Shown here piece after piece: positions 1 to 7,918 of a DNA stretch of 64,000 nt. Source of the DNA: CALESS01 sp041741455. GTDB taxonomy: Bacteria > Chloroflexota > Anaerolineae > Anaerolineales > Anaerolineaceae. The position numbers and the translations under genes are program-made. Location: assembly GCA_041741455.1 (NCBI GenBank), contig JBGSJZ010000003.1:1-64000 (forward strand), given 5' to 3'. Within the stretch, counting starts at the first letter, position 1; each line of letters starts with the position of its first letter. The notes under the pieces were generated by a model. It saw only the letters and a list, made by a program, of their open reading frames with translations. It ran no database searches and was not told the origin of the DNA.

Positions 1-248
1 TCCAAAAAGCCGGCCAGGTTGCGCATCGGGTGGCTGTGCCCATCAAAATCTGAGACGCCTTCCTCCACCTGGTGCCACAGCCAGGGGATGTAGGCGGCCA
101 CTGCGTTAAAACCCGCCCCTTTCAATAACTCCAATCGCTGCCGCCATTCCGCCTGCGGTGTGCGGAAGTAGTGAAACTCCCCGGCCTGGATCAGCATGGG
201 CTGTTCGTTCAGCCAGAATTGTCCGTCTTTGACCAAAAAATTATTCAT
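1..248 (-). CDS. GH35-like beta-galactosidase, N-terminal part (runs off the left edge)
   Basis: Only the first 82 codons are in the window. The start is ATG at 246-248; it overlaps the stop of the upstream gene by 8 bp (ATGAATAA), so the two are translationally coupled. The visible protein has no signal peptide. It opens with a short beta-hairpin (FLVKDGQFWLNEQPML), then GEFHYFRTPQAEWRQRLELL and the segment GFNAVAAYIPWLWHQ, which match the start of the TIM barrel in GH35-type beta-galactosidases (known family pattern: GExHYxR, then W..RL..K..G.N.V..YI.W..HE). The catalytic glutamates lie beyond the edge. As the last visible gene of the glucan operon it probably removes a terminal sugar from imported oligosaccharides in the cytoplasm; the sugar is not predictable from this fragment. 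Confidence 0.75.
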   Translation of the reverse strand, partial: MNNFLVKDGQFWLNEQPMLIQAGEFHYFRTPQAEWRQRLELLKGAGFNAVAAYIPWLWHQVEEGVSDFDGHSHPMRNLAGFL

Positions 249-1485
249 ATTTTTCTCCTTTGCGTTGTTCAAAGCCGATGACGGCCAGTGCTTTTTGGAT
301 GGTGGGACTTTTGGTGTAGGTGTCCCAAATCAGATTGCTTAAGTAATTCTCGATCATAATCATCGAGCAGCCTTTATTGATTCCATAAATGGCTCTGCTG
401 TACCATGGGGGTGTAGCACTCAGATTGTAGGCATCAAAAAAGCCATACGGCCCCCAGGTTTGGGGCTGATGGTGAAAGAGGTAATCAAACATGGCGAGTG
501 TTTCCTCCGGTACAAACGGCAGGGATGCCAGCGCTGCATAAATCGAGACGGTACCATCATGGTTTGGTCGGCCATGGCATGGAGGCGCGCCAAACACCCG
601 GTATCCCCTCGGGCTGTCCCCAGCGCTCAGACCCCAGCTAAATGCATGATAGGTCTTGTATTCAACTGATTGTTCCATGCAATAACGGCGATTCGCTAAT
701 GCTGCAAGCCGGGAGTTGGAGAACCAATCAACTCCATCAGGACTGATGTATTGACGGGTGTCCAGCCATGCTTCACTGAATTGATAGGCAAATAAATTTC
801 CGCCAGGGTTCATGATGATTGCTTGCCCATCACAATATCCAATGTCACGAGAGAAACCGTTGTAAAGGGCTCTTGCCGTTGATGGCTCAATACTTGCAGC
901 TGCCTGTAAATACATCATCTTTTGCTCGGCTGCCATATCCCACTGGTAAATATAACCAGGGTCACCCGTCGTATAATCCCCGCCTTTATCCGGGTTATAG
1001 GCCATCCGAAAAAGGGTCTTGCCGCCTTTTTCGAAAACAATGAAATTCCAATCCACCCGATCGAGCAACTGCTGCGCCAGTTGACCGATTTCTTCATCTG
1101 AAAAGTAGGCTGCAGCGGTGATTACGCCATTCAGGCAGAGGGAAGTGTCAATGGTGGAAAACTCGCACTTGCGGACCCTATTACCGTTTTCCATATCCAG
1201 AAAATGAGCAAAGAAGCCGCGGTGATGACTGGCGTGATGCAGGAGCGTATGCAAGGTTCTTTTACAGATTTCAAGCGCTCGCTGAGTGCTGAGGAAACCC
1301 CGCTTGGCAGCGATGACCCAGGCCGACAGGGCGAAGCCAACCGCGGCGATGGACGCCACCCCGGACTTCTTGGTGGAATCGGCTGTCAGGCCAAACCCCG
1401 GGCTGCCCGCGTTCAGATTGGTAAAATTCAGGAAGAAATCAACGGAACCTTTCAGTTCCTTGTGCAAGATGTCTACAGTGTCCAT
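241..1485 (-). CDS. GH144-like (glycoamylase-domain) glucanase without signal peptide
   Basis: 414 residues, ATG start with AGG five bases upstream. It resembles the 'glycoamylase' (PF10091/COG5368) proteins, the group that contains the GH144 endo-beta-1,2-glucanases with an (alpha/alpha)6 barrel. Diagnostic stretches are GSVDFFLNFTN near the start, SGVASIAAVGFALSAW, then GFFAHFLDMENG and EFSTIDTSLCLNGV, and the C-terminal pattern with GINKGCSMIMIENYLSN. The paralogue at 2491-3873 has the same stretches but is a lipoprotein. This copy starts directly with the catalytic domain and should stay in the cytoplasm, where it could trim imported oligosaccharides for the GH94 phosphorylase. Beta-1,2-glucan is the likeliest substrate class; this is inference from family and neighbours. 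Confidence 0.8.
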   Translation of the reverse strand: MDTVDILHKELKGSVDFFLNFTNLNAGSPGFGLTADSTKKSGVASIAAVGFALSAWVIAAKRGFLSTQRALEICKRTLHTLLHHASHHRGFFAHFLDMENGNRVRKCEFSTIDTSLCLNGVITAAAYFSDEEIGQLAQQLLDRVDWNFIVFEKGGKTLFRMAYNPDKGGDYTTGDPGYIYQWDMAAEQKMMYLQAAASIEPSTARALYNGFSRDIGYCDGQAIIMNPGGNLFAYQFSEAWLDTRQYISPDGVDWFSNSRLAALANRRYCMEQSVEYKTYHAFSWGLSAGDSPRGYRVFGAPPCHGRPNHDGTVSIYAALASLPFVPEETLAMFDYLFHHQPQTWGPYGFFDAYNLSATPPWYSRAIYGINKGCSMIMIENYLSNLIWDTYTKSPTIQKALAVIGFEQRKGEKYE

Positions 1486-1494
1486 AGTACCTGG

Positions 1495-2478
1495 CTAGGA
1501 TGAGGATGGTTGTTGTTTGCATGAGGACTCGCGTGGAATCAATCTGGTTGGAATTCGATCTACGGTGAACGGACGCTCATTGTCCAGAAAGTCAATCAGC
1601 CGGTTGACGGCGGTTGAGCCCCAGATCAGGCGTGAAGCGCCGATGGTGGACAGGGTTGGGTGGACATAACTGGCTAGTTGAATATCGTCAAAACCTACGA
1701 TGGCAATATCCTCGGGGGCGTTCAGGTTGCTCTCCTTCATTGCTTTCATGAAACCAATCGCCATCTGATCATTGGCGCAAAACACTGCTTCGGGCAGGTC
1801 ATTGGCGGCAATGATCATCTTGGCTACGTTGTAGCCGGATTCCTCCGTGAAATTACCGTTAAACACCTGGACGGACAGCTGGTTCTTTTGACCTTCTTCC
1901 AGGAAGGCTTGCATGCGTTCGCTATTATCATACGAATCCAGCGCTCCGGAAACAAAGAATATTCGCCGAGCTCCCTGTTGATACAGGTGATAAAATGCCT
2001 CACGCACGCCCTGTCGGTTGTCAATCAAAACCGGGAAGACATGTTCGGCCTCCAGGTAGCGGTCTAGCACCACCACCGGATATTTTTCTGAAGCGACTTT
2101 GATGATGGTCTCATCACGCACCTTCGTATCAAAGACGATGGCGCCGTCCACCATGCGCTGGGTTAGGATTCGGCGTATGTTCCGGCTTTCCGGGCAGACA
2201 ATCAATTCATACTCGGTCTGCAGGATGGCCTCATGGATGCCTTCCAGGATGTCCTCATAAAACAGGCCACCAAAACGAGTGATAAAGACGCCGATTGTGC
2301 GGGATGATTGCGTCTTCAGGTTGCGGGCAAAGGCATTGGGATGGAAATTTAGCTGCTCAGCCGCTTCCAGCACCCGTTGGCGGGTTGCCTCACTGATGGT
2401 GCCGGTTCCGTTTAAGGCGTATGAAGTTGATGTAATGCTGACCCTGGCCAATTTGGCTACATCTTTAATGGTCGTCAC
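1495..2478 (-). CDS. LacI-family transcriptional regulator
   Basis: 327 residues from a GTG start (AGGA about 10 bases upstream). Residues 1-55 form the LacI helix-turn-helix (TIKDVAKLARVSITSTSYAL) and hinge helix (RVLEAAEQLNFHPNAFARNL); the rest is the periplasmic-binding-protein-like sugar-sensing domain, ending with the usual VGFDDIQLASYVHPTLSTI segment. It sits inside the operon, 9-12 bp from both neighbours, so it is made with the genes it probably controls. The best candidate operator is the perfect palindrome TGAAACGTTTCA at 18731-18742, upstream of the GH94 gene that begins the operon. The inducer is probably an oligosaccharide or monosaccharide from the glucan. Confidence 0.93.
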   Translation of the reverse strand: MTTIKDVAKLARVSITSTSYALNGTGTISEATRQRVLEAAEQLNFHPNAFARNLKTQSSRTIGVFITRFGGLFYEDILEGIHEAILQTEYELIVCPESRNIRRILTQRMVDGAIVFDTKVRDETIIKVASEKYPVVVLDRYLEAEHVFPVLIDNRQGVREAFYHLYQQGARRIFFVSGALDSYDNSERMQAFLEEGQKNQLSVQVFNGNFTEESGYNVAKMIIAANDLPEAVFCANDQMAIGFMKAMKESNLNAPEDIAIVGFDDIQLASYVHPTLSTIGASRLIWGSTAVNRLIDFLDNERPFTVDRIPTRLIPRESSCKQQPSSS

Positions 2479-2490
2479 AAACGATTGATC

Positions 2491-3873
2491 CTATTCGCCT
2501 TGATTGATTTGCAGCCGGTCGAGTCCAGCCAGGATATTTTCATTGCTCATCATGATTTGATAAACTAAATCATCTTGGTAATTTGCCAGCATCAGCAGGG
2601 AGATGCCTTTATCAATGCCAATGACATCCGGGGCAAACCAGTTACGGCTCAGGTTGAAAGCATCCTTGAAACCATACTGGCTTTTCAATTCTTCAAAGGT
2701 GTAGTAATACTTCATCGCCTGCTGGGCCTCTTCTGGCAAAAAAACGATCGAGCCAATCGCGCCATAAGGCGGAATTGTATCATCAATGAAATGCTGTTTG
2801 TTATCAAATCCGGAAGGTGGTCCACCGTAAAGACCGTTGTAGCCATCCGGTCCATCGCAGGCTGAAAGTCCCCAGGCATTCGGGCCTAGGGTTTCAAATT
2901 TTTCGTCCATGTTGGAGGCGAATTGAACCTGGGCCAGGCTGGCTTCCAGCGAGTTTTGGAACCAGTTGACATCTTTCTTGTCAGTTATGTCACGGAAATC
3001 GATCCAGGCATGGCTGAATTGGTAAGTGAAAATGGAGCCGAACCATGAGTGGATGAAGGGCTGGCCCTCGCCATATTTGGCGTAATGCCGAGTGAAAATG
3101 TAATAGGGCATTTCATCCACCGGGTACGTGTCCGATCCAGCCGCCAGCACATACATCATCAACTGCTCGGCGTAAAAATCCCAGTGCCCCTCAAAGCCTT
3201 TGCCCGGCCGGTAGGCCATGTAAAACATGTTTCGATCGGGGTCGATGAACCAGGGCCAGTTGACTCCATCAAAAAGCTGATTGGCCTTGGTCAGGATCTC
3301 ACCGCCAAAATATTCGCCGGCAGATAGAACTCCCATCATCAAGATGGTGGTGTCAATACTCGAGATTTCACTTTCCCAAGCACGCTTGCCGGTTTTCATA
3401 TCCACGAAATGATAGTAAAAACCTTCTTCACGGTCCATACCCAGCAGGGTATCCAGGGTTTTACTGGCTCTTTCAGCTCCTTGCTCTGTGGTGATGTAGC
3501 CTTTCTCAATCCCGATCAGGTAGGCAGTCAGGCCAAATCCCACCGAGGCAATACTGGCGATACCTTCTGAACCAGGGTAGCGGTCGCGGATCAGGCCATA
3601 ACCTGGGCTGTCGGGGTCCGTGTTGGCCTGTTCCCAGAAGAAATCAAATGAGCCTTTCATCTCGTATTCAATAATTTCTTCAATATCCACAACAACTTCG
3701 GTCGGAAGAAGCTCAAGTGTTGGGATGGGTACTTCGGTTGCCTCAACCAGAGCAATTGCAGTCGGCTCCACCGGGGCAGGTGGGTTGGTCTCAACCACCA
3801 ACGTTGCAGCCGGGGTCGTACACCCGCTGAGAGCCAATGAAATCAATAAAACCAGGAGCAATAACTTATTCAC
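2491..3873 (-). CDS. GH144-like extracellular glucanase lipoprotein
   Basis: 460 residues from a GTG start that overlaps the upstream permease stop by 8 bp. Residues 1-18 are a lipoprotein signal ending in LSGC, so the mature protein is anchored at the outer face of the membrane by Cys18. A Pro/Thr/Val/Glu-rich linker follows to about residue 65, then a glycoamylase/GH144-type domain: GSFDFFWEQAN, GIASIASVGFGLTAYLIG, GFYYHFVDMKTG, SEISSIDTTILMMGVL, and GIDKGISLLMLANY near the end. It would cut the long polysaccharide outside the cell into pieces for the importer. The family's known activity is endo-beta-1,2-glucanase, but PF10091 is wider than GH144, so the linkage is inferred. Confidence 0.85.
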   Translation of the reverse strand: MNKLLLLVLLISLALSGCTTPAATLVVETNPPAPVEPTAIALVEATEVPIPTLELLPTEVVVDIEEIIEYEMKGSFDFFWEQANTDPDSPGYGLIRDRYPGSEGIASIASVGFGLTAYLIGIEKGYITTEQGAERASKTLDTLLGMDREEGFYYHFVDMKTGKRAWESEISSIDTTILMMGVLSAGEYFGGEILTKANQLFDGVNWPWFIDPDRNMFYMAYRPGKGFEGHWDFYAEQLMMYVLAAGSDTYPVDEMPYYIFTRHYAKYGEGQPFIHSWFGSIFTYQFSHAWIDFRDITDKKDVNWFQNSLEASLAQVQFASNMDEKFETLGPNAWGLSACDGPDGYNGLYGGPPSGFDNKQHFIDDTIPPYGAIGSIVFLPEEAQQAMKYYYTFEELKSQYGFKDAFNLSRNWFAPDVIGIDKGISLLMLANYQDDLVYQIMMSNENILAGLDRLQINQGE

Positions 3874-4795
3874 CCGTTATCCCTGACCTTTCCACTGACT
3901 CGACGAACCACTTTTGTAGGATGAAGTACATGACCAGCAAGGGTAAAATGTTTAAGAATGTACCGCTGAGTTTAACCGCTTCGTTTAGGCGGTCAAAAAT
4001 ATTCACCATGCCCGGCGGGTACAGGTTTTCATAAGCCTGCACAAATTTGGAAAGCTGCATGGGTAAAGTCTGAATGCCGCCTTCCAGGAAAACAACAGTC
4101 AGATAGGTTTCGTTCCAATACCAAACCGTCGAGAAGATGATGGTAATGATAAAGGCAGGGATGGACGCTGGAAGGGCAATTTGAAAAAATATCTTAAGAT
4201 CAGATGCCCCATCCAGCCGGGCTGCCTCTTCCAATACCCTGGGCATGGATAAAAATGTCTGATAAAAGATCAGAATAAAAATCGCACTGCGAAAACCTTG
4301 TCCAAAGATGGCTGGCAGTATTAGCGAGAAAATGTTACCGAGCAATCCCAGCTCTTTGTAGGTCAGCATCTGCGGAATGATCGTGTTCTGGGCAGGAATG
4401 ATAAAAGTGGCCAGGATCAGGGCGAACATGATATTCTTCCCGAAAAACCGGTAACGAGCCAGCCCATAGCCAACCAACGAACAGACGGCTGCCGTAATTA
4501 CCGATGGGATGACGCTGACCATGATCGAGTTAGCCAGGGTCGTTGGGTAGGCCAGTACGCGGAATGCCTTTTCGTAATTACCACTATAAAATTGTGTGGG
4601 AACCCATTGCACCATCGGATTCAGTAAATCACTCGGGCTTTTCATGCTGGTGACTAACATAAATAAGAGAGGGTAAAGATAAACAAAGCCGATGGCAAAC
4701 AACAGCAAATACAATAAAATTGTGAAAATTAAACCATAGCTGGTTCGATTACCCAGGAGAAAACTCTTTATTTTGTTGAGATCAAGTTTTTTCAT
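3866..4795 (-). CDS. Carbohydrate ABC transporter permease (MalG type), pair 1
   Basis: The reading frame is open to 4855, but the start is placed at the ATG at 4795 (MKKLDLNKIKSFLLG), with AAGG upstream and a 16 bp gap to the partner permease; the longer form would add a hydrophilic tail overlapping the partner by 44 bp. About six membrane segments are visible, beginning with LIFTILLYLLLFAIGFVYLYP. The EAA loop that contacts the ATPase is present as EEAARLDGASDLKIFFQIALP. Together with the gene at 4812-5699 it forms one sugar channel. No ATP-binding subunit is encoded in the window. Confidence 0.92.
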   Translation of the reverse strand: MKKLDLNKIKSFLLGNRTSYGLIFTILLYLLLFAIGFVYLYPLLFMLVTSMKSPSDLLNPMVQWVPTQFYSGNYEKAFRVLAYPTTLANSIMVSVIPSVITAAVCSLVGYGLARYRFFGKNIMFALILATFIIPAQNTIIPQMLTYKELGLLGNIFSLILPAIFGQGFRSAIFILIFYQTFLSMPRVLEEAARLDGASDLKIFFQIALPASIPAFIITIIFSTVWYWNETYLTVVFLEGGIQTLPMQLSKFVQAYENLYPPGMVNIFDRLNEAVKLSGTFLNILPLLVMYFILQKWFVESVERSGITGE

Positions 4796-4811
4796 TTTAC
4801 ATTGCCTTCTC

Positions 4812-5699
4812 TCAGCGTTTCTTCTCTGTGCGCGGGTTAAGAACCAGGAACGCAATAACTAGAAGTAATAACAATACAAAGAAATACAAAAAGGACATAG
4901 CGCTCGAGTAACCAATCCCACCCTGGACAGCGTAGGTTTGGCTGTAAATATACTTGATGACTTTGTTTTCTGAAAAATGAGACAGGGTGATAATGGTATA
5001 GATAGCATTGATGATCGTGGTCGTGGACAGGGAAGGTAGGGTAATTTTCCAGAACGACTCCCAGGCAGAGGCACCATCAATTGAAGCGGCTTCGTATATA
5101 CTTTTATCAATTTTCTGCAGGCTGGACAGATAGATTAATATCTGTACACCAGAAAACCAGAGTATCAAAATGAAGGAGGTGAGCAGATACTCGATTGGAT
5201 TACGCAGATACACTGGTAAGGTGGTCAGAAAGGCGGACATGGCAACCGTATCGGTAATTCCTGGGACCGATGTGGCTCCCTGGGCTGTCAGTTCCTGAAT
5301 CACAGGTCCGCTGGTGATGACCACCGGCAGGAAGAAGATCGTCCGGAAGAAACCTTTGAATTTAAACTTCAGATTCAATAACAGCGCAATCACCATGGAG
5401 AAAATGATCACGATTGGAACGGACACCAGGGTCTCGATTGTATATTCGATCAGTAATTGTACAAATGTTGGGTCTGTGAATAAGGCTCTTGAATAATTCG
5501 CCCATTGAACAGGCAGGAGGTCAATCCCGGTAGCAGAAACCGTGACCTTGTTCAGGCTGTAGAAGAACGTCTGGGCAAGCGGCACCAGGGTGAATACAGC
5601 AAAGCCAATGATCCAAAGAATTACAAATCCATACCCGTAAAGAGCTTCTCTGGTCCTTAATTTAATTATTCCTTTACCGACGGCTTTGATTGAGCTCAC
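4812..5699 (-). CDS. Carbohydrate ABC transporter permease (MalF/UgpA type), pair 1
   Basis: 295 residues, GTG start preceded by GGAGGTG and overlapping the DUF5696 stop (GTGA). It has about six membrane helices, the first at GFVILWIIGFAVFTLVPLAQ, and an EAA loop (YEAASIDGASAWESFWKITLPSL) in the second half. Between helices there is a somewhat unusual insertion (QELTAQGATSVPGITDTVAM) before the core domain, of a kind seen in the permeases of DUF5696 gene neighbourhoods. It pairs with the downstream MalG-type subunit. The ATPase must come from elsewhere in the genome, as with MsmX-type shared ATPases. Confidence 0.9.
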   Translation of the reverse strand: MSSIKAVGKGIIKLRTREALYGYGFVILWIIGFAVFTLVPLAQTFFYSLNKVTVSATGIDLLPVQWANYSRALFTDPTFVQLLIEYTIETLVSVPIVIIFSMVIALLLNLKFKFKGFFRTIFFLPVVITSGPVIQELTAQGATSVPGITDTVAMSAFLTTLPVYLRNPIEYLLTSFILILWFSGVQILIYLSSLQKIDKSIYEAASIDGASAWESFWKITLPSLSTTTIINAIYTIITLSHFSENKVIKYIYSQTYAVQGGIGYSSAMSFLYFFVLLLLLVIAFLVLNPRTEKKR

Positions 5700-7918
5700 G
5701 GTAACACCTCCCTGATCACAGCGTCCTTGCTGTTAATCACTGTTCCATCTGTCTCATAAGGTTGATTGGTGTAGTTCACGATAATTTGTTTTCCGTTATC
5801 GTAAGTGACTGTAAACACTCCCTCCTTAAGCATTTCCCGGGCGATGATGCTGTGGCCTTTTACAGGCCCCAGCAAAGAATTCAACCATTGATAGGTCTGG
5901 TTAACTTCCTCAGCCCACTGGTCATAAGAGGAGGTGTATATCCAGCTGGATTGGGTGTTGATGATTTTTGCCGTCACTTCCTGGGTTAGGAAATACGCCG
6001 GGTAAACGCCATAATCCACATGGCGTAAAAGGTCTGTTTTTGAATCAGACGAGAAGTTCAACGACCTGCCATAGTAAGGCACATAACCTGATAAGACAAT
6101 TTGCAGGAACGGCACAGAATCAGTTGTATAGATGTAACCGCTGTTGCTCAAAGGCATGTCGTAATATGCATCCATGGTTGCGAACATGTAATCATTCGGC
6201 TGGTAAAAGCCTTTCCTGATTGGGCTATTGTTCATCATCGCCTGGTACTGTTGGATGGCCTGTTCACGGTTTAAAAAATTGTTGGTTTTAAAGTCGCTGA
6301 AAAGCATGGAGCCAATTCCATCCAGGGCCAGCCCGGCATTGAGTTTTGATGAAACATCCTGGCTGAGGGGTAAAAAGTGCTCACTTACCGCCTCCGAATT
6401 CAGATAGTAATTGACCTTGTAGCGGTTGAAGCCAATCAGGTTGGTATTTGTGATTGCCATAGCCAGATCGAAGCGTGGCGAGTAGCCGCCCTCATCCCGC
6501 AATGCAGCCTGTGGATCCAGGTATAGGGAGAAATTACCACCTTCTGATTGGATTTTTTCCACCAGCGCTTTGAGCTGGTCTACATTGCCTAGACCGCGCT
6601 CCAGTTTTAATGACTTGGGCGGCATACTGGAGGCGCCTAACGGCTGCCATCCATAGTAAACAACTTCCGGGTTATTAATCTCCAGTTGATCGAGAATTGT
6701 TGCCATCTGGTCAACGGTCGTCATGGGGATTAATTGATGCCAGAATAAGATCTTCTCTTTTTCGCTGCCCAGGAATTCCAATTTGATCCCGATATTCGAT
6801 CCCGGATCCTCAACTTTTTTCAATTGGCCCTGCTCCAATAGATATTGCTGGTAGCTGCGTGCCATACCTACATAGTCGCTTTGGTCACCGGTCAAAAAGC
6901 GATAGTGGATTTTGATATCAAAAGCGTTGGTGTTTTGCTGCAAGGTGGTCACACCAGCGCCGGAACGGTTGGTGGCCTGGAAGTAACTTTCGTTATAAAG
7001 AAATGTGTTGTGAATAAAGTTAAAATTCGTGATAATCCCGGCCGGATGCGCCTCGATTTCACCATAGGATGCCCCTTTTTCCATGATGGAAATAAAGGCA
7101 TTTTCTTTCTCGCCATGCACCATGCCGAACACCGGGATGGAGATCTTATAGGACCGGTTGATGGTCGGATCCCAGGGGAGCACACCCAGCATCCCCAGGT
7201 CTGATCCGTAATAGCGACCATAAAACATGTTGGTGGCCTTGGTGGTGGCAGCAAAACGGATCAAGCTGCCACAGCCATCCGGGATGAACATATATCCCGG
7301 GGTGATATCTTCACGGGTGTACCCAAGGAAAGGATAGACATAAACCAGGCCGAGTTTAAAATCTGGGCTGGCTTCCTGGATCGAGGCAAACGGAATATCA
7401 ACACTGACACCGTTTTCTTCCAACGTAACCCGCAGAACCATGGTGATGGATGGAGTAGGAAAGGTGACTGAGGCTTCAAATCCCTGGCTGTTTGGATTGA
7501 AGACAATGGTGGGTTCTGAGTTTGTGATCGAAACCCGTTCGCTGATGGCTTTTTGGTCCAGGTAATCAATGCTGATGGCGCTGCTGGCAAAGGCCGTCCA
7601 GGTTTTATTCAGCCGGTCTCCATCGATTTTCTCATCCAGGTTGGAGTGCCAGATGTAACCGCTGCGCTTATCCACCACCTTGAAAGCCAAAGAAGCTCGA
7701 TTTGCATATAATTGAAAGTTTGAATTTTCCCCAATAAATTCATAAGTCTCCGGGATTTCCTGGTTACCTTTCCAATCTAAATTTATTTCACTCACCTGAT
7801 TTGAGTGAGCAGCCGCGAATTCAGAATTCAGCGCCAAGGCATTCTGTGGTGTTGAACTCAACCCGAAGACCAGGCAGATCGCTAGTAATAGCTGGAGGGA
7901 AAACCGCATTTTAGCCAC
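5696..7918 (-). CDS. DUF5696 secreted protein, possible glycoside hydrolase
   Basis: 740 residues from GTG at 7918 (GGAGG nine bases upstream; an ATG three codons in is possible). Residues 1-29 are a signal peptide (LQLLLAICLVFGLSS). The N-terminal half is beta-rich, with YRSGYIWHS-like strands (VVDKRSGYIWHSNLDEK) and FIPDGCGSLIRF; the second half, from about 390, looks like a TIM barrel: EVVYYGWQPLGA, then GGNFSLYLDPQAAL, then ALDGIGSMLFSDF near residue 550. A beta-sandwich followed by a TIM barrel is the layout of clan GH-D/GH97/GH101-type enzymes, but no known catalytic motif can be assigned. DUF5696 commonly occurs next to Yip1-domain proteins and sugar permeases, as here. The function is unknown; an uncharacterised glycosidase is the best guess. 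Confidence 0.75.
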   Translation of the reverse strand: MAKMRFSLQLLLAICLVFGLSSTPQNALALNSEFAAAHSNQVSEINLDWKGNQEIPETYEFIGENSNFQLYANRASLAFKVVDKRSGYIWHSNLDEKIDGDRLNKTWTAFASSAISIDYLDQKAISERVSITNSEPTIVFNPNSQGFEASVTFPTPSITMVLRVTLEENGVSVDIPFASIQEASPDFKLGLVYVYPFLGYTREDITPGYMFIPDGCGSLIRFAATTKATNMFYGRYYGSDLGMLGVLPWDPTINRSYKISIPVFGMVHGEKENAFISIMEKGASYGEIEAHPAGIITNFNFIHNTFLYNESYFQATNRSGAGVTTLQQNTNAFDIKIHYRFLTGDQSDYVGMARSYQQYLLEQGQLKKVEDPGSNIGIKLEFLGSEKEKILFWHQLIPMTTVDQMATILDQLEINNPEVVYYGWQPLGASSMPPKSLKLERGLGNVDQLKALVEKIQSEGGNFSLYLDPQAALRDEGGYSPRFDLAMAITNTNLIGFNRYKVNYYLNSEAVSEHFLPLSQDVSSKLNAGLALDGIGSMLFSDFKTNNFLNREQAIQQYQAMMNNSPIRKGFYQPNDYMFATMDAYYDMPLSNSGYIYTTDSVPFLQIVLSGYVPYYGRSLNFSSDSKTDLLRHVDYGVYPAYFLTQEVTAKIINTQSSWIYTSSYDQWAEEVNQTYQWLNSLLGPVKGHSIIAREMLKEGVFTVTYDNGKQIIVNYTNQPYETDGTVINSKDAVIREVLP

